From NCBI RefSeq assembly GCF_018588885.1, contig NZ_JAFFIW010000002.1:124001-188000 (forward strand): DNA of 64,000 nt, written 5' to 3'. This DNA is from Mesorhizobium sp. dw_380. GTDB lineage: Bacteria; Pseudomonadota; Alphaproteobacteria; Rhizobiales; Rhizobiaceae. Below the pieces are notes generated by a model. It made no database searches. It saw only the letters and a list, made by a program, of their open reading frames with translations, and was not told where the DNA came from. Position 1 is the first letter of the stretch. Each line of letters begins with the position of its first letter. Below are positions 16,290-25,349 of this stretch, one piece after another. Made by a program: the position numbers and the translations under genes.

Positions 16290-16319
16290 AAAAAACGGCA
16301 CCCGAAGGCGCCGTTTTTT
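16290..16319 (-). terminator. Rho-independent terminator of the preT-preA operon
   Basis: Read on the minus strand: ACGGCGCC, loop TTCGG, GTGCCGT followed by TTTTTT and AATTTT. It lies about 18 bp past the preA stop codon and before the rrf2 promoter, so it separates the two minus-strand operons. Confidence 0.88.
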
Positions 16320-16336
16320 GTCGATTATCTCTGCCC

Positions 16337-17650
16337 CTACTCCGCAGCCACTTTGGCCATCGGGTTGTTCGGATGCGTGGTCCAGTTGGCGTAGATCGGC
16401 GACACCGGCTTGCCGGTGCGCTGGTCCATCACGCCGGCGGCCAGCGGCTCCATGGTGATGCAATTGTCGACCGGGCAGACATTGACGCACAGATTGCAGC
16501 CGACACACTCGGCCTCGATGACCTCGAAATGCCTGACGCCATCGACCATGCTGGTGATCGCCTGGTGCGAAGTGTCCTCGCAGGCGATGTGGCAGCGGCC
16601 GCATTTGATGCAGGCATCCTGGTCGATACGCGCCTTGGCGACATAGTTGAGGTTGAGATACTGCCAGTCGGTGACGTTGGGCGTGGCGCGGCCGATGATG
16701 TCGTCGAGTGTGGCGTGCCCCTTCTCGTCCATCCAGTTTTCGAGACCCGCGATCATCTCCTGCACGATCTTGAAGCCGTAGGTCATCGCCGCCGTGCAGA
16801 CCTGCACATTGCCGGCGCCAAGCGCCATGAATTCGGCGGCGTCGCGCCATGTGGTGATGCCGCCAATGCCCGAGATCGGCAGGCCGCTTGTTTCGGGATC
16901 GCGCGCGATTTCGGCCACCATGTTCATGGCGATCGGCTTCACCGCCGGGCCGCAATAGCCGCCATGCGAGCCCTTGCCGTCGATGGTCGGCTGCGGCGCG
17001 AAACTGTCGAGATCGACGCCGGTGATCGAGTTGATGGTGTTGATCAGCGACACCGCGTCGGTGCCGCCGGCATGCGCCGCGCGCGCCGGCTTGCGCACGT
17101 CGGTGATGTTGGGCGTCAGCTTGGTGATGACCGGCATGCGGGTGTTCTGCTTGCACCAGCGCACGACCATCTCGATGTATTCCGGCACTTGGCCGACGGC
17201 CGCACCCATGCCGCGCTCCGACATGCCGTGCGGGCAGCCGAAATTGAGCTCGATGCCGTCGGCGCCGGTCTCCTCGACCACCGGCAGGATCGCCTTCCAG
17301 GCCTCCTCGACGCAGGGCACCATCAGCGAGACGACGATGGCGCGGTCAGGCCAATCCTTCTTGACCTGCTTGATCTCACGCAGATTGACCTGCAAGTCGC
17401 GGTCGGTGATCAGCTCGATGTTGTTGAGACCGAGCAGGCGCCGGTCGGCGCCCCAGATCGCGCCGTAGCGCGGACCGTTGACGTTGACGACCGGCGGCCC
17501 TTCCTCGCCCAGCGTCTTCCACACCACACCGCCCCACCCTGCCTTGAAGGCGCGGACGACGTTGTAGGCCTTGTCGGTCGGCGGCGCCGAGGCCAGCCAG
17601 AACGGATTGGGCGATTTGATGCCGACGAAATTGTTGCGGATGTCAGCCAT
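16337..17650 (-). CDS. preA: NAD-dependent dihydropyrimidine dehydrogenase, catalytic subunit PreA
   Basis: 437 residues. N-terminal dihydroorotate-dehydrogenase-like FMN barrel (residues ~1-310) with the active-site Cys in ELNFGCPHGMSERGMGAAVG. The C-terminal ferredoxin domain has two 4Fe-4S sites: CIKCGRCHIAC and CVGCNLCVNVCPV. It reduces uracil/thymine to the 5,6-dihydro form with electrons passed from PreT. Same operon as preT, but with a methyltransferase gene between them. ATG 17650. Confidence 0.95.
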   Translation of the reverse strand: MADIRNNFVGIKSPNPFWLASAPPTDKAYNVVRAFKAGWGGVVWKTLGEEGPPVVNVNGPRYGAIWGADRRLLGLNNIELITDRDLQVNLREIKQVKKDWPDRAIVVSLMVPCVEEAWKAILPVVEETGADGIELNFGCPHGMSERGMGAAVGQVPEYIEMVVRWCKQNTRMPVITKLTPNITDVRKPARAAHAGGTDAVSLINTINSITGVDLDSFAPQPTIDGKGSHGGYCGPAVKPIAMNMVAEIARDPETSGLPISGIGGITTWRDAAEFMALGAGNVQVCTAAMTYGFKIVQEMIAGLENWMDEKGHATLDDIIGRATPNVTDWQYLNLNYVAKARIDQDACIKCGRCHIACEDTSHQAITSMVDGVRHFEVIEAECVGCNLCVNVCPVDNCITMEPLAAGVMDQRTGKPVSPIYANWTTHPNNPMAKVAAE

Positions 17651-17662
17651 GACAGGTCCCTT

Positions 17663-18505
17663 TCAACCGAGACGAAGGAGCATTTCCACGGGTGCAAGAA
17701 TGCCGCCTTCAAGCGCGGCGGTGAGATTGGCGATCTTGGTGTGGGCGTCCTCGCCCATGACGAGGCCGACGCCGGGCGGCGGCTTCTTGCCGTCCGCTTG
17801 TGCGGCGGCCATTCGCGCACGCATCGTGGCGAAGAATTCGATGGCGAAGGCCCCGCGCGGCCGCTCCGATGTGACGGAGAAGCCCGCGGCGGTGGCGGCC
17901 GATCGATAGTCGTCGGGCGTGGCGACGAAGGACATGGTTTTATCAAATGCCCATGGCAGCGGATAAGTCAGCGCGCCGGCCTTCAGCCGCATCACATCAT
18001 AGACGGCAAACACGCCGCCCGGCCGCAGCACGCGCGCGGCCTCGCTCATCAGCTTCGGCTTGTCGGAAAGGTTCATGCCGACATGCAGGATCATTGCCGC
18101 ATCAAAGCTGGCGTCGCCGAACGGCATGTCCAGCGCGCTGCCCTGCACGAAGTGCGTCCTGTCGGCCATCCCCGTGCGCTTCGACAGGCTGGTCGCGACA
18201 TCGACATAGCTCTGTGTGAGATCAATGCCGGTGACATCGGCATCTGTACTGTTGGCGACAAAGCGGGCCGGACCACCTATACCCGATCCGATGTCAAGAA
18301 GCCTACCGGCCGGCTTCAAACCCATCTGATCGACGAGTTCCCTGGTGGCGGCCACGCCACCAATGTGGAATTCGTCAACCGCTTCGAGATCGCTGACGCG
18401 CAGATGGGCAACGTCCACGCCTGTATCGGCGAGCGCGGCAAGGATCCGCTCCTCGAGACCCGATATGTCGTAGTGACGGGCGATGCCCGGTTCCACCGTG
18501 GCCAT
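17663..18505 (-). CDS. Class I SAM-dependent methyltransferase
   Basis: 280 residues. Motif I LLDIGSGIGGPARF at about residue 70, motif II acidic end in VTGIDLTQSYVDVA, the middle motif DMPFGDASFDAAMILHVGMN, and post-motif RVLRPGGVFAVYDV; overall UbiE/sterol/arsenite-methyltransferase-like. It sits between preT (5 bp upstream) and preA (12 bp downstream), so it must be co-expressed with dihydropyrimidine dehydrogenase. Reaction unknown: no known step of this pathway needs SAM. ATG 18505. Confidence 0.88.
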   Translation of the reverse strand: MATVEPGIARHYDISGLEERILAALADTGVDVAHLRVSDLEAVDEFHIGGVAATRELVDQMGLKPAGRLLDIGSGIGGPARFVANSTDADVTGIDLTQSYVDVATSLSKRTGMADRTHFVQGSALDMPFGDASFDAAMILHVGMNLSDKPKLMSEAARVLRPGGVFAVYDVMRLKAGALTYPLPWAFDKTMSFVATPDDYRSAATAAGFSVTSERPRGAFAIEFFATMRARMAAAQADGKKPPPGVGLVMGEDAHTKIANLTAALEGGILAPVEMLLRLG

Positions 18506-18510
18506 GGTCC

Positions 18511-19866
18511 TTATCCCTGCGTCAGACTCCTGTGGATGCTTTCCGCCGCGTCGCGCCCCTGCGCCACGGCCGAGACGGTGAGGTCGTCGCCGCCAAGGAT
18601 GCAGTCGCCGCCGGCCCAGACTTTCGCCAGCGAGGTGCGCCCCTCCGCATCGACCTTGATGCGGCCGGCCTCCAGTTCGATCGACGCCCCGCTGCCGTTG
18701 AGGGCGGCCGGGACAAAACTCTGGCCGATGGCCTTGAACACCTGGTCGGCAACCAGCGTCAGCGTCTCGCCGGTGCCGGCAAGCCTGTCGCCGCTGAGCG
18801 CGGTATATTCGAGTTCGATGGCGCTGACCTTGCCGCCTTCGGCGATCACCCGCCTCGGCTGCAGCCAGTGGCGGATGGTGACGCCGTTGGCGGCCGCCAA
18901 ATCCTGCTCGAACTCGGAGGCGTTCATATGCTCCTGGCCGCGCCGGTAGCAGATGGTCACCTCCTCGGCGCCAAGCAATTTCGACTGCACGGCGGCGTCG
19001 ATCGCCGTCATGCCGCCGCCGATGACGACGACGCGGCGGCCGACCGGCAGGCTGGAGAGATCGCTGGCCTGGCGCAGTTCGGCAATGAATTCCACCGCAT
19101 TGGTGACGCCGTCGGCGTCCTCGCCATCGGCGCGCAGCGCGTTGATGCCGCCCAGCCCCATGCCGAGAAACACCGCATCGTAATTGCGGATCAGGTCGGA
19201 GAGCTGATAGTCGCGGCCGAGCGTCTTGCCGTTCTGGATGTCGATGCCGCCGATCGCGGTGACATAGTCGACCTCGGCCTGGGCGAAATTGTCGACGCTC
19301 TTATAGGCGGCGATGCCGTATTCGTTGAGGCCGCCGGCCTTCGGGCGCGCTTCCAGGATGGTCACGTCATGGCCGTGACGGGCGAGCCGGTGCGCGGCGG
19401 CAAGGCCGGCCGGGCCGGCACCGACCACGGCGACCGTCTTGCCGGTCGGCGTGGCGCGCGGGTAAAACTGCTTGTTCTCGCTCATCGCCACGTCGGTGGC
19501 GTAGCGCTGCAGCCGGCCGATCTGCACCGGCTTGCCTTCCGCCACCTCGCGCACGCAGACCTCTTCGCACAGCGTCTCGGTCGGGCAGACGCGGGCGCAC
19601 ATGCCGCCCAGTATGTTCTGGTCGAAGATGGTCTTTGCCGAGCCGATCGGATTGCCGGTCGATATCTGGCGGATGAACAACGGGATGTCGATCGAGGTCG
19701 GGCATGCGTTCATGCACGGCGCGTCGTAGCAGAAATAGCAGCGGTCGGATTCGACCAGCGCCTCGTGATGATCGAGCGGCGGATGCAGGTCGGAAAAATT
19801 ATCCGCGTACTGGTCGGCCGCAAGCCGGCCACCGACAATGCCCTCTTTGAACTGACCTTCTGGCAT
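18511..19866 (-). CDS. preT: NAD-dependent dihydropyrimidine dehydrogenase, NADH-accepting subunit PreT
   Basis: 451 residues, related to the GltD small subunit of glutamate synthase. N-terminal Fe-S region: CYFCYDAPCMNACPTSIDIP and GGMCARVCPTETLCEEVCVR. Two nucleotide-binding folds: VAVVGAGPAGLAAAHRLARH (FAD) and RVVVIGGGMTAIDAA (NAD(P)H). It takes electrons from NADH and passes them to PreA. First gene of the operon; a strong RutR-like dyad is found 52 bp upstream of its ATG (19866). Confidence 0.95.
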   Translation of the reverse strand: MPEGQFKEGIVGGRLAADQYADNFSDLHPPLDHHEALVESDRCYFCYDAPCMNACPTSIDIPLFIRQISTGNPIGSAKTIFDQNILGGMCARVCPTETLCEEVCVREVAEGKPVQIGRLQRYATDVAMSENKQFYPRATPTGKTVAVVGAGPAGLAAAHRLARHGHDVTILEARPKAGGLNEYGIAAYKSVDNFAQAEVDYVTAIGGIDIQNGKTLGRDYQLSDLIRNYDAVFLGMGLGGINALRADGEDADGVTNAVEFIAELRQASDLSSLPVGRRVVVIGGGMTAIDAAVQSKLLGAEEVTICYRRGQEHMNASEFEQDLAAANGVTIRHWLQPRRVIAEGGKVSAIELEYTALSGDRLAGTGETLTLVADQVFKAIGQSFVPAALNGSGASIELEAGRIKVDAEGRTSLAKVWAGGDCILGGDDLTVSAVAQGRDAAESIHRSLTQG

Positions 19867-19917
19867 TCTCAGTTCCCCTTCTTTTTCGTTTTGGGGAAGG
19901 CTAGCACGTTTTATTTT

Positions 19918-19933
19918 TTTATCAATTGGTCAA
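19918..19933. promoter_or_regulatory. Candidate RutR operator upstream of preT
   Basis: TTTATCAATTGGTCAA matches the RutR palindrome TTGACCAATTGGTCAA at 14 of 16 positions, with the right half perfect. It is 52-67 bp upstream of the preT start codon, inside an AT-rich promoter segment (run of Ts at 19909-19920). Confidence 0.72.
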
Positions 19934-19988
19934 TTTTCTAGCCAAGCCTCTGAAAAGCCATGGTAAAAAGATGATTTTTTTACTCATG

Positions 19989-20726
19989 TTATGGTGCGGG
20001 CGATGCTTCTGGCAACACCGACGAATGGCCGGGATCGAGGGCCCGGTCATGGATCGACCGAACCTCGTCAGCGACCAGTTCCTGCAACCGCCACAGATTG
20101 CGGTCATGAATGCCGAACGCTTCGAGGTGGCTGACCGTGTTGTAGAGATATTCGGCACCGGACCCGATATGGCCGCAAGCCCTGGCCAATACGCTTGCCA
20201 CTTTGTCCAGCGGCTGGCCCAGTGACGTTCCACGGCCCTTGACGCCCGCCCAGAAACCGAGCGCCCGCAGCGCGCCTTGCGCCGTATGCACCGGCAGCCA
20301 TCTGACCGAACTGACACTCTCGTGGTCACTGATCTCTCGCCGCAGCAGCCTTTCGACCTGGGCCGGTTTCTCACCCTCCGGCAAGCGGCAGATCACGCCG
20401 TTGCATCGGCCGCCCCGTTCGAGCGCCATCATCAATCCCGGCTGCTCGGCGCTGCCGCGCCAACGCACCATGTCGAGACAGAACGAGCGGTGCCAGCCGA
20501 AGGCAGTCGCGAGCCGTTGCTCGACGGACTCGAATTCCGGCTTCCAGATCAGCGATCCGTAGGCGAACACCCAGAGCGGCCCCTCGTCGGCTTCACCGGA
20601 AAGCCGCATGGCAAGCGCCCGGAAATCCTCGTCGTTCAACTGCGTCCAGCTGAGGTCCGGGCCGGGATCGGCCTCCGGCCGATGGCACATGGCGACAAGC
20701 TCGGGCGTGAGCGACATCTGGCGCAT
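19989..20726 (-). CDS. ChaC-like gamma-glutamylcyclotransferase
   Basis: 245 residues from ATG 20726 (alternatives: 20717, 20813). Contains the ChaC fold blocks WVFAYGSLIWKPEF at about residue 52, FGWHRSFCLDMVRWRG, MMALERGGRCNGVICRL, the catalytic-Glu region around LLRREISDHES, and YLYNTVSHLEAFGIHDRNLW. The family cleaves glutathione to 5-oxoproline and Cys-Gly in the cytoplasm. Stands alone downstream of nothing obvious; the minus-strand preT promoter follows it. Confidence 0.87.
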   Translation of the reverse strand: MRQMSLTPELVAMCHRPEADPGPDLSWTQLNDEDFRALAMRLSGEADEGPLWVFAYGSLIWKPEFESVEQRLATAFGWHRSFCLDMVRWRGSAEQPGLMMALERGGRCNGVICRLPEGEKPAQVERLLRREISDHESVSSVRWLPVHTAQGALRALGFWAGVKGRGTSLGQPLDKVASVLARACGHIGSGAEYLYNTVSHLEAFGIHDRNLWRLQELVADEVRSIHDRALDPGHSSVLPEASPAP

Positions 20727-20903
20727 GAAACGGCAACCCCTCGTTGTCGCAGAGAAATCGAAAACCGCGAGGCACGCAAGCCGGGAAACCGCTTGGTCCC
20801 CTCTCGTTGCCATTTTCTGGTTCGGCTGTCGGATTTTCGTCTCGAAGATCGTCCTATGATGGATCGGACCACGATCGATGCCTGAACGGTGAGGAGACCG
20901 ACC

Positions 20904-21680
20904 ATGCCAAAAACCCCGATGCCTTTCTTCTGGTACGAGCTGATGACATCAGACCTCGATGCTGCCGAGGCCTTCTATACCAAGGTTGTCGGCTGGACCG
21001 CGCAGCCCTTCGACAAGGCCCCCGGCATGCCGCGCTACATCGTCATGAATGTCGGCGAGCGCGGCGTCGGCGGCCTGATGACGATGCCCAAGGATGCCGC
21101 CAAGATGGGCATGCCGCCCGCCTGGCTCGGCTATATCCACACTAGGGATGTCGATGCTGCCACGGCATCCCTTGAGAAAGCCGGCGGGTCTGTCCACCGC
21201 CGGCCCGAGGACATTCCGGGCGTCGGCCGCTTTGCCGTCGTCGCCGACCCGCAAGGCGCGACCTTCATGTTCCTGCAGCCGAACGGCCCGGACCAGCCCG
21301 TCGTGCCGGCCAGCACGCCTGGCCATATCGGCTGGCACGAGCTTTACACGACCGATTGGAAGGCCGCGTTCGATTTCTATTCCGGACAGTTCGGCTGGGC
21401 CAACGCCGGTGATTTCGACATGGGCCCGATGGGCACCTACCAGACCTTCACGGCCGGTCCCGAATCCGGCGGCGGCATCATGAACAAGCCCGCCCAGATC
21501 CCCGTCCCGGTCTGGCAGTTCTATTTCAACGTCACCGGCATCGACGACGCAGCCAAACGCGTCACCGACAATGGCGGCAAGATCCTGATGGGGCCGATGG
21601 AGGTCCCCGGCGGCAGCTGGATCGTGCAATGCCAGGATCCGCAAGGCGCGCATTTCGCCTTGATGGCGCCGGTACGCTGA
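20904..21680 (+). CDS. Two-domain VOC (glyoxalase/bleomycin-resistance fold) protein
   Basis: 258 residues, ATG 20904 with GAGGAGA upstream. Two VOC modules in tandem: residues ~8-125 (FFWYELMTSDLDAAEAFYTK ... VVADPQGATFMFLQP) and ~135-258 (IGWHELYTTDWKAAFDFYSG ... QCQDPQGAHFALM). Proteins of this type are small-molecule-binding or antibiotic-resistance-like; substrate unknown. Confidence 0.88.
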   Translation: MPKTPMPFFWYELMTSDLDAAEAFYTKVVGWTAQPFDKAPGMPRYIVMNVGERGVGGLMTMPKDAAKMGMPPAWLGYIHTRDVDAATASLEKAGGSVHRRPEDIPGVGRFAVVADPQGATFMFLQPNGPDQPVVPASTPGHIGWHELYTTDWKAAFDFYSGQFGWANAGDFDMGPMGTYQTFTAGPESGGGIMNKPAQIPVPVWQFYFNVTGIDDAAKRVTDNGGKILMGPMEVPGGSWIVQCQDPQGAHFALMAPVR

Positions 21681-21711
21681 CGGGAATCGACACCTCGCGG
21701 CAATAACGAAC

Positions 21712-21743
21712 CGGCCTTTCATCGCAGCGCCGATGAAAGGCCG
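21712..21743. terminator. Bidirectional terminator hairpin
   Basis: 13-bp perfect stem CGGCCTTTCATCG / CGATGAAAGGCCG around a 6-base loop, between the convergent VOC gene (ends 21680) and the secreted-protein gene (ends 21766). TTTC follows on the plus strand. Confidence 0.82.
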
Positions 21744-21765
21744 TTTCAACTATTTGGCGCGCCAA

Positions 21766-22254
21766 CTATTCCGGCGTCAGCACCGCGACCTTCAGATCCG
21801 CCTTTTTCGCGCCGCTGAACTGGACCGTGGCTTGGCCAGGCGCAAGCTTGAAGCGCACGCTCTTGCGGATACCTGGGCAGGTCTTCACGCCGCTGTAGCC
21901 GGACGATTTGACGACGTGGCCGTCCTGGATCACATCGATCCAGGCCTCGCCCGACAGGCTGATCTGGATGGTGCCTTCCGGCGGCACCGCCACGCTGGCG
22001 ACGGCGCCAAACGTGCCCGCTGCCGGGGCATGTTCGGGCGGCACCGCGAATCCGGCTTTCTCGAACGGCACCAGCGCCAGGTCTGCGGCAGCACCGACCG
22101 CCAGGGACGCCCCTGCAGGTGCCGCCGGTGGCGCGGCAAACAGCGCCTGTTCCCGCGTTACCGGCCATTTGAAGGCCTCGCAGCCGGCGTCCTCGGCTAA
22201 GGCGAAGCTGGTGCCTGCAAGGATTGCGAATAGGCTGACGGCGACTTTTTTCAT
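21766..22254 (-). CDS. Secreted protein of unknown function
   Basis: 162 residues from ATG 22254, which puts a clean signal peptide first (VAVSLFAILAGTSFALAED). An ATG at 22287 would add 11 residues before it. The mature part has two cysteines (DAGCEAF near the N-terminus, KTCPGIRK near the C-terminus) and beta-rich segments (TIQISLSGEAWIDVIQDGHV, ATVQFSGAKKADLKVAV). Probably a periplasmic beta-sandwich; I do not recognise a function. Confidence 0.75.
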   Translation of the reverse strand: MKKVAVSLFAILAGTSFALAEDAGCEAFKWPVTREQALFAAPPAAPAGASLAVGAAADLALVPFEKAGFAVPPEHAPAAGTFGAVASVAVPPEGTIQISLSGEAWIDVIQDGHVVKSSGYSGVKTCPGIRKSVRFKLAPGQATVQFSGAKKADLKVAVLTPE

Positions 22255-22456
22255 GGCGAAGGAATCCACATTTTTTTGAGTGTCCATATCAATACAACCA
22301 TAGCGATACTAATGCAACCTTGACGAGAACAATATCAAAGGTCAAACTGGGGAACATTTCCAATCACCGATTGTTGATGGCTTGCCAGGGGATGTGAATG
22401 GTCCATTGCCGGGCGACAATTTATGGCCGGGCCGGGAGGGTGAAACGGAGTTTCAG

Positions 22457-22849
22457 ATGAAGCTTTTCGAAAACCTCGCCCGATACCAGCCGCAGGCGCT
22501 CGGCGTGCTGCGCATCATCACCGCCCTGCAATTCATCGAGCATGGCAGCCAGAAGCTATTCAATTTCCCGGTAAGCGCCGAACCCCATGCCCTCGGCGGA
22601 CTGACGCTGACAGCCGCCATCCTCGAATTCGCCGGCGGCATTCTCTTGGCGCTCGGCCTGCTCACCCGCCCGGTCGCGTTCCTGCTGGCCGGCGAAATGG
22701 CGATCGCCTATTTCATGGCGCACATGCCGCGCGACTTCTTCCCCGTCAACAATGGCGGCGATTCGGCGATCTCCTTCTGCTTCATCTTCCTCTATCTGGT
22801 GTTTGCCGGCGCCGGCGCCTTCGCACTCGACAACCGATACAAGGCATGA
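22457..22849 (+). CDS. DoxX-family membrane protein
   Basis: 130 residues, ATG 22457 with GGAG upstream. Layout of DoxX/SURF4-like proteins: ALGVLRIITALQFIEHGSQK, LTLTAAILEFAGGILLALGL, RPVAFLLAGEMAIAYFMAHM and ISFCFIFLYLVFAGAGAFAL give four membrane segments. Distinct from the shorter DoxX protein at 14773-15150. Convergent with the flavoprotein gene; the two end 16 bp apart over a small GCGGG/CCCGC hairpin (22855-22877). Confidence 0.87.
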   Translation: MKLFENLARYQPQALGVLRIITALQFIEHGSQKLFNFPVSAEPHALGGLTLTAAILEFAGGILLALGLLTRPVAFLLAGEMAIAYFMAHMPRDFFPVNNGGDSAISFCFIFLYLVFAGAGAFALDNRYKA

Positions 22850-22865
22850 TCCCCATGCGGGCGCT

Positions 22866-25292
22866 TCACCCCCGCATCCGTTCGAAATTCGCATCGAACA
22901 GCGGCGCGGCTTGCATGCGCGCCGCATGGCGCTTGCCCAAAAGCTCGATTTCGAAGCCGTCGCTCTCGTCGGCAATCTCCTTCGGCACATAGCCGACGGC
23001 GACAGACTTTTTCGAATGATGGGCATAGCCGCCCGACGTCACCCAGCCGCGCACCGCGCCGCCGAACCAGATCGGCTCGTCGCCGATGACATCGGCATCG
23101 TCGGCATCGACGATGAAGCTGCGCAGCCGCAATTTGCCGCCCTGCTTGCGTTCTGCCAATGCCGCCGCCTTGCCGATGAAATCCGCCTCCTTGCCATAGG
23201 CGACGAAGCGGTCGAGCCCGGCTTCCAGCGGCCCATAGATCGGCCGGTATTCGCGGCCCCACGAGCCATAGTTCTTCTCCAGCCGCAGCGCGTTGAGTGC
23301 GCGCGAGCCGAACAGGCCGATGCCGAACTCCTCGCCCGCGACCATCAACGCGTTGAACGCCGCGCGCTGGTATTCCGGCGCCACCCAGATCTCGTAGCCG
23401 AGATCGCCGGTGTAGCTGACGCGGCCGACCAGGCACGGCGCCATGCCGATATCCATCTTGGCCACCGCCATGAAGGGAAACGCCGCGTTGGAGATATCCG
23501 CTCGGCTGACCTTGGCCAGCACTTCCCGCGCCTTTGGACCGGCGATAGCGAGGCCAGTGAGCTTGGCTCCCAGCGCCTCGACGCGAACAGAGCCGTCATC
23601 GGGCAAATGTCCCTCGAACCAGCGCATATGGTATTGCTCGGCGATGCCGGAGCCGGCGAGAAACCAGCCATCGCTGCCCAGATTGGCCAGCGTGAAATCG
23701 CCGATCAGCCTGCCATCCTGCTTCAGCATCGGCGCCAGCGTCATACGGCCGGGCTTCGGCAGCTTGCAGGCGAGCATGCGGTCGAGCCAGGCCGCCGCTC
23801 CCTCACCCGTCACCTTGTATTTGGCGAAGCTCGAAATCTCCGACAGGCCGACGCCGCCGCGCACTGTCTCGACCTCCGTGGCGACATGGGTGAAATCGCT
23901 GGAACGCCGCCAGGAGAACTCGTCCTTGACGCCCTCGGGCGCGTACCAGAGCGGCACTTCCAGCCCATAGGCGACGCCGAACTGGGCGCCCTTGGCCGAC
24001 AGCAGGTCGTAGACCGGCGTCGTCTTCAGCGGCCGTCCGGCGGGCAGTTCCTCATTGGTGAAGCGGATCGAAAAGCGCCTGGAATAGTTCTCGCGCACCT
24101 TGGCGTTGGTGTAGGCCATCGTCGCCCAGTCGCCGTAGCGCGCCACATCCATGGCCCAGATATCGGCGCCGGGATCGCCCTCGATCATCCAGTTGGATAG
24201 TGCCAGGCCGACGCCGCCGCCCTGGCTGAAGCCGGCCATCACGCCGCAGGCGACCCAGAAGCCCGGCAGCCCGCGCACCGGCCCGACCAGCGGATTGCCG
24301 TCGGGCGCGAAGGTGAAGGGCCCGTTGATGATCTGCTTGATGCCGGTGTTCTGGAAGGCGGGGAAATGCCGGAAGCCGACCTCAAGCGACGGCGCGATGC
24401 GGTCGATGTCGGGGGCCAGCAGTTCGTGGCCGAAAGTCCAAGGCGTCTGATATTCGGACCACGGCTTGTTGGCCTTCTCATAGGTCCCCATCAGCATGCC
24501 GCCGCGCTCCTGGCGCAGATAGAGCTCACCGTCGAAATCGACGGCGTGGATGATCTCGGTTCCGGTTTTCTGGTTCCAGGCGGCGACCTCCGGCATGTCC
24601 TCGGTGATCAGGTACATGTGCTCCATGGCCAGCACCGGAAGTTCGAGACCGACCATTCGGCCGACCTCGCGCGCCCACAGGCCGCCGGCATTGACGACAT
24701 GCTCGGCCACCACCTCGCCCTTGTTGGTGATGACGCGCCACATCCCGTCGGGCCGCCGCACGATGTCCTCGACCTTGGTGAAACGCTCGACCTCGGCGCC
24801 GAGCTTGCGTGCGGCCTTGGCATAGGCATGGGTGACGCCCGAGGGATCGAGATGGCCGTCCTCCTTGTTGCGCACCGCGCCGACGAACTGCTTGGGGTCG
24901 AGCAGCGGCATCAGTTCGGCCGCCTCTTTAGGCGAGATTTCTTCGAGATCGATGCCGAGATAGCGGCCTTTGGCGACGACGCCGCGCAGCCAGTCGAGCC
25001 GCGCTTCCGTCGCGGCGAGCAGCACGCCACCGGTCAGGTGCACCCCGGTCGCCTGGCCGGAAAGCTCCTCGATCTCCTTGTAGAGGTTGATCGTGTATTT
25101 CTGCAGTTTGGCGACGTTCGGATCGCCATTGATCGTGTGCATGCCGCCGGCTGCGTGCCAGGTCGAGCCGGAGGTCAGTTCGTCACGCTCCAGAAGCACG
25201 ACGTCGGTCCAGCCATGGCGAGCAAGATGGAACAGCACCGAGCAGCCGACGACGCCACCGCCAATGACCACGACCTTTGCATGCGATTTCAT
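22866..25292 (-). CDS. Dimethylglycine/sarcosine dehydrogenase-like flavoprotein with GcvT domain
   Basis: 808 residues from ATG 25292. N-terminal FAD-binding DAO fold (KVVVIGGGVVGCSVLFHLAR) with the LTSGSTWHAAGG motif, whose His carries covalent FAD in dimethylglycine dehydrogenase. A FAO_M linker domain follows at ~375-430, then a GcvT aminomethyltransferase domain (~430-808) that binds tetrahydrofolate in relatives (for example GDLGYEIWVAPEYQRA and the GLDRFVAYGKEADFIGKAAA end). It would oxidatively demethylate an N-methyl amino acid and transfer the one-carbon unit to THF. Directly downstream (57 bp) of an MttB-type methyltransferase gene, so betaine catabolism is likely. Confidence 0.9.
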   Translation of the reverse strand: MKSHAKVVVIGGGVVGCSVLFHLARHGWTDVVLLERDELTSGSTWHAAGGMHTINGDPNVAKLQKYTINLYKEIEELSGQATGVHLTGGVLLAATEARLDWLRGVVAKGRYLGIDLEEISPKEAAELMPLLDPKQFVGAVRNKEDGHLDPSGVTHAYAKAARKLGAEVERFTKVEDIVRRPDGMWRVITNKGEVVAEHVVNAGGLWAREVGRMVGLELPVLAMEHMYLITEDMPEVAAWNQKTGTEIIHAVDFDGELYLRQERGGMLMGTYEKANKPWSEYQTPWTFGHELLAPDIDRIAPSLEVGFRHFPAFQNTGIKQIINGPFTFAPDGNPLVGPVRGLPGFWVACGVMAGFSQGGGVGLALSNWMIEGDPGADIWAMDVARYGDWATMAYTNAKVRENYSRRFSIRFTNEELPAGRPLKTTPVYDLLSAKGAQFGVAYGLEVPLWYAPEGVKDEFSWRRSSDFTHVATEVETVRGGVGLSEISSFAKYKVTGEGAAAWLDRMLACKLPKPGRMTLAPMLKQDGRLIGDFTLANLGSDGWFLAGSGIAEQYHMRWFEGHLPDDGSVRVEALGAKLTGLAIAGPKAREVLAKVSRADISNAAFPFMAVAKMDIGMAPCLVGRVSYTGDLGYEIWVAPEYQRAAFNALMVAGEEFGIGLFGSRALNALRLEKNYGSWGREYRPIYGPLEAGLDRFVAYGKEADFIGKAAALAERKQGGKLRLRSFIVDADDADVIGDEPIWFGGAVRGWVTSGGYAHHSKKSVAVGYVPKEIADESDGFEIELLGKRHAARMQAAPLFDANFERMRG

Positions 25293-25349
25293 GGGTTTCT
25301 TCTCTGCTATCAATGAGTTGGATGGGGAGATGAATCGAGACGGGAGGCA

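Noticed and set aside
16373..18949. 858-codon open frame on the plus strand
   Set aside because: Antisense to preA and the methyltransferase gene; high GC leaves long opposite-strand frames open, and the translation is Arg/His/Asp-rich without any family motif.
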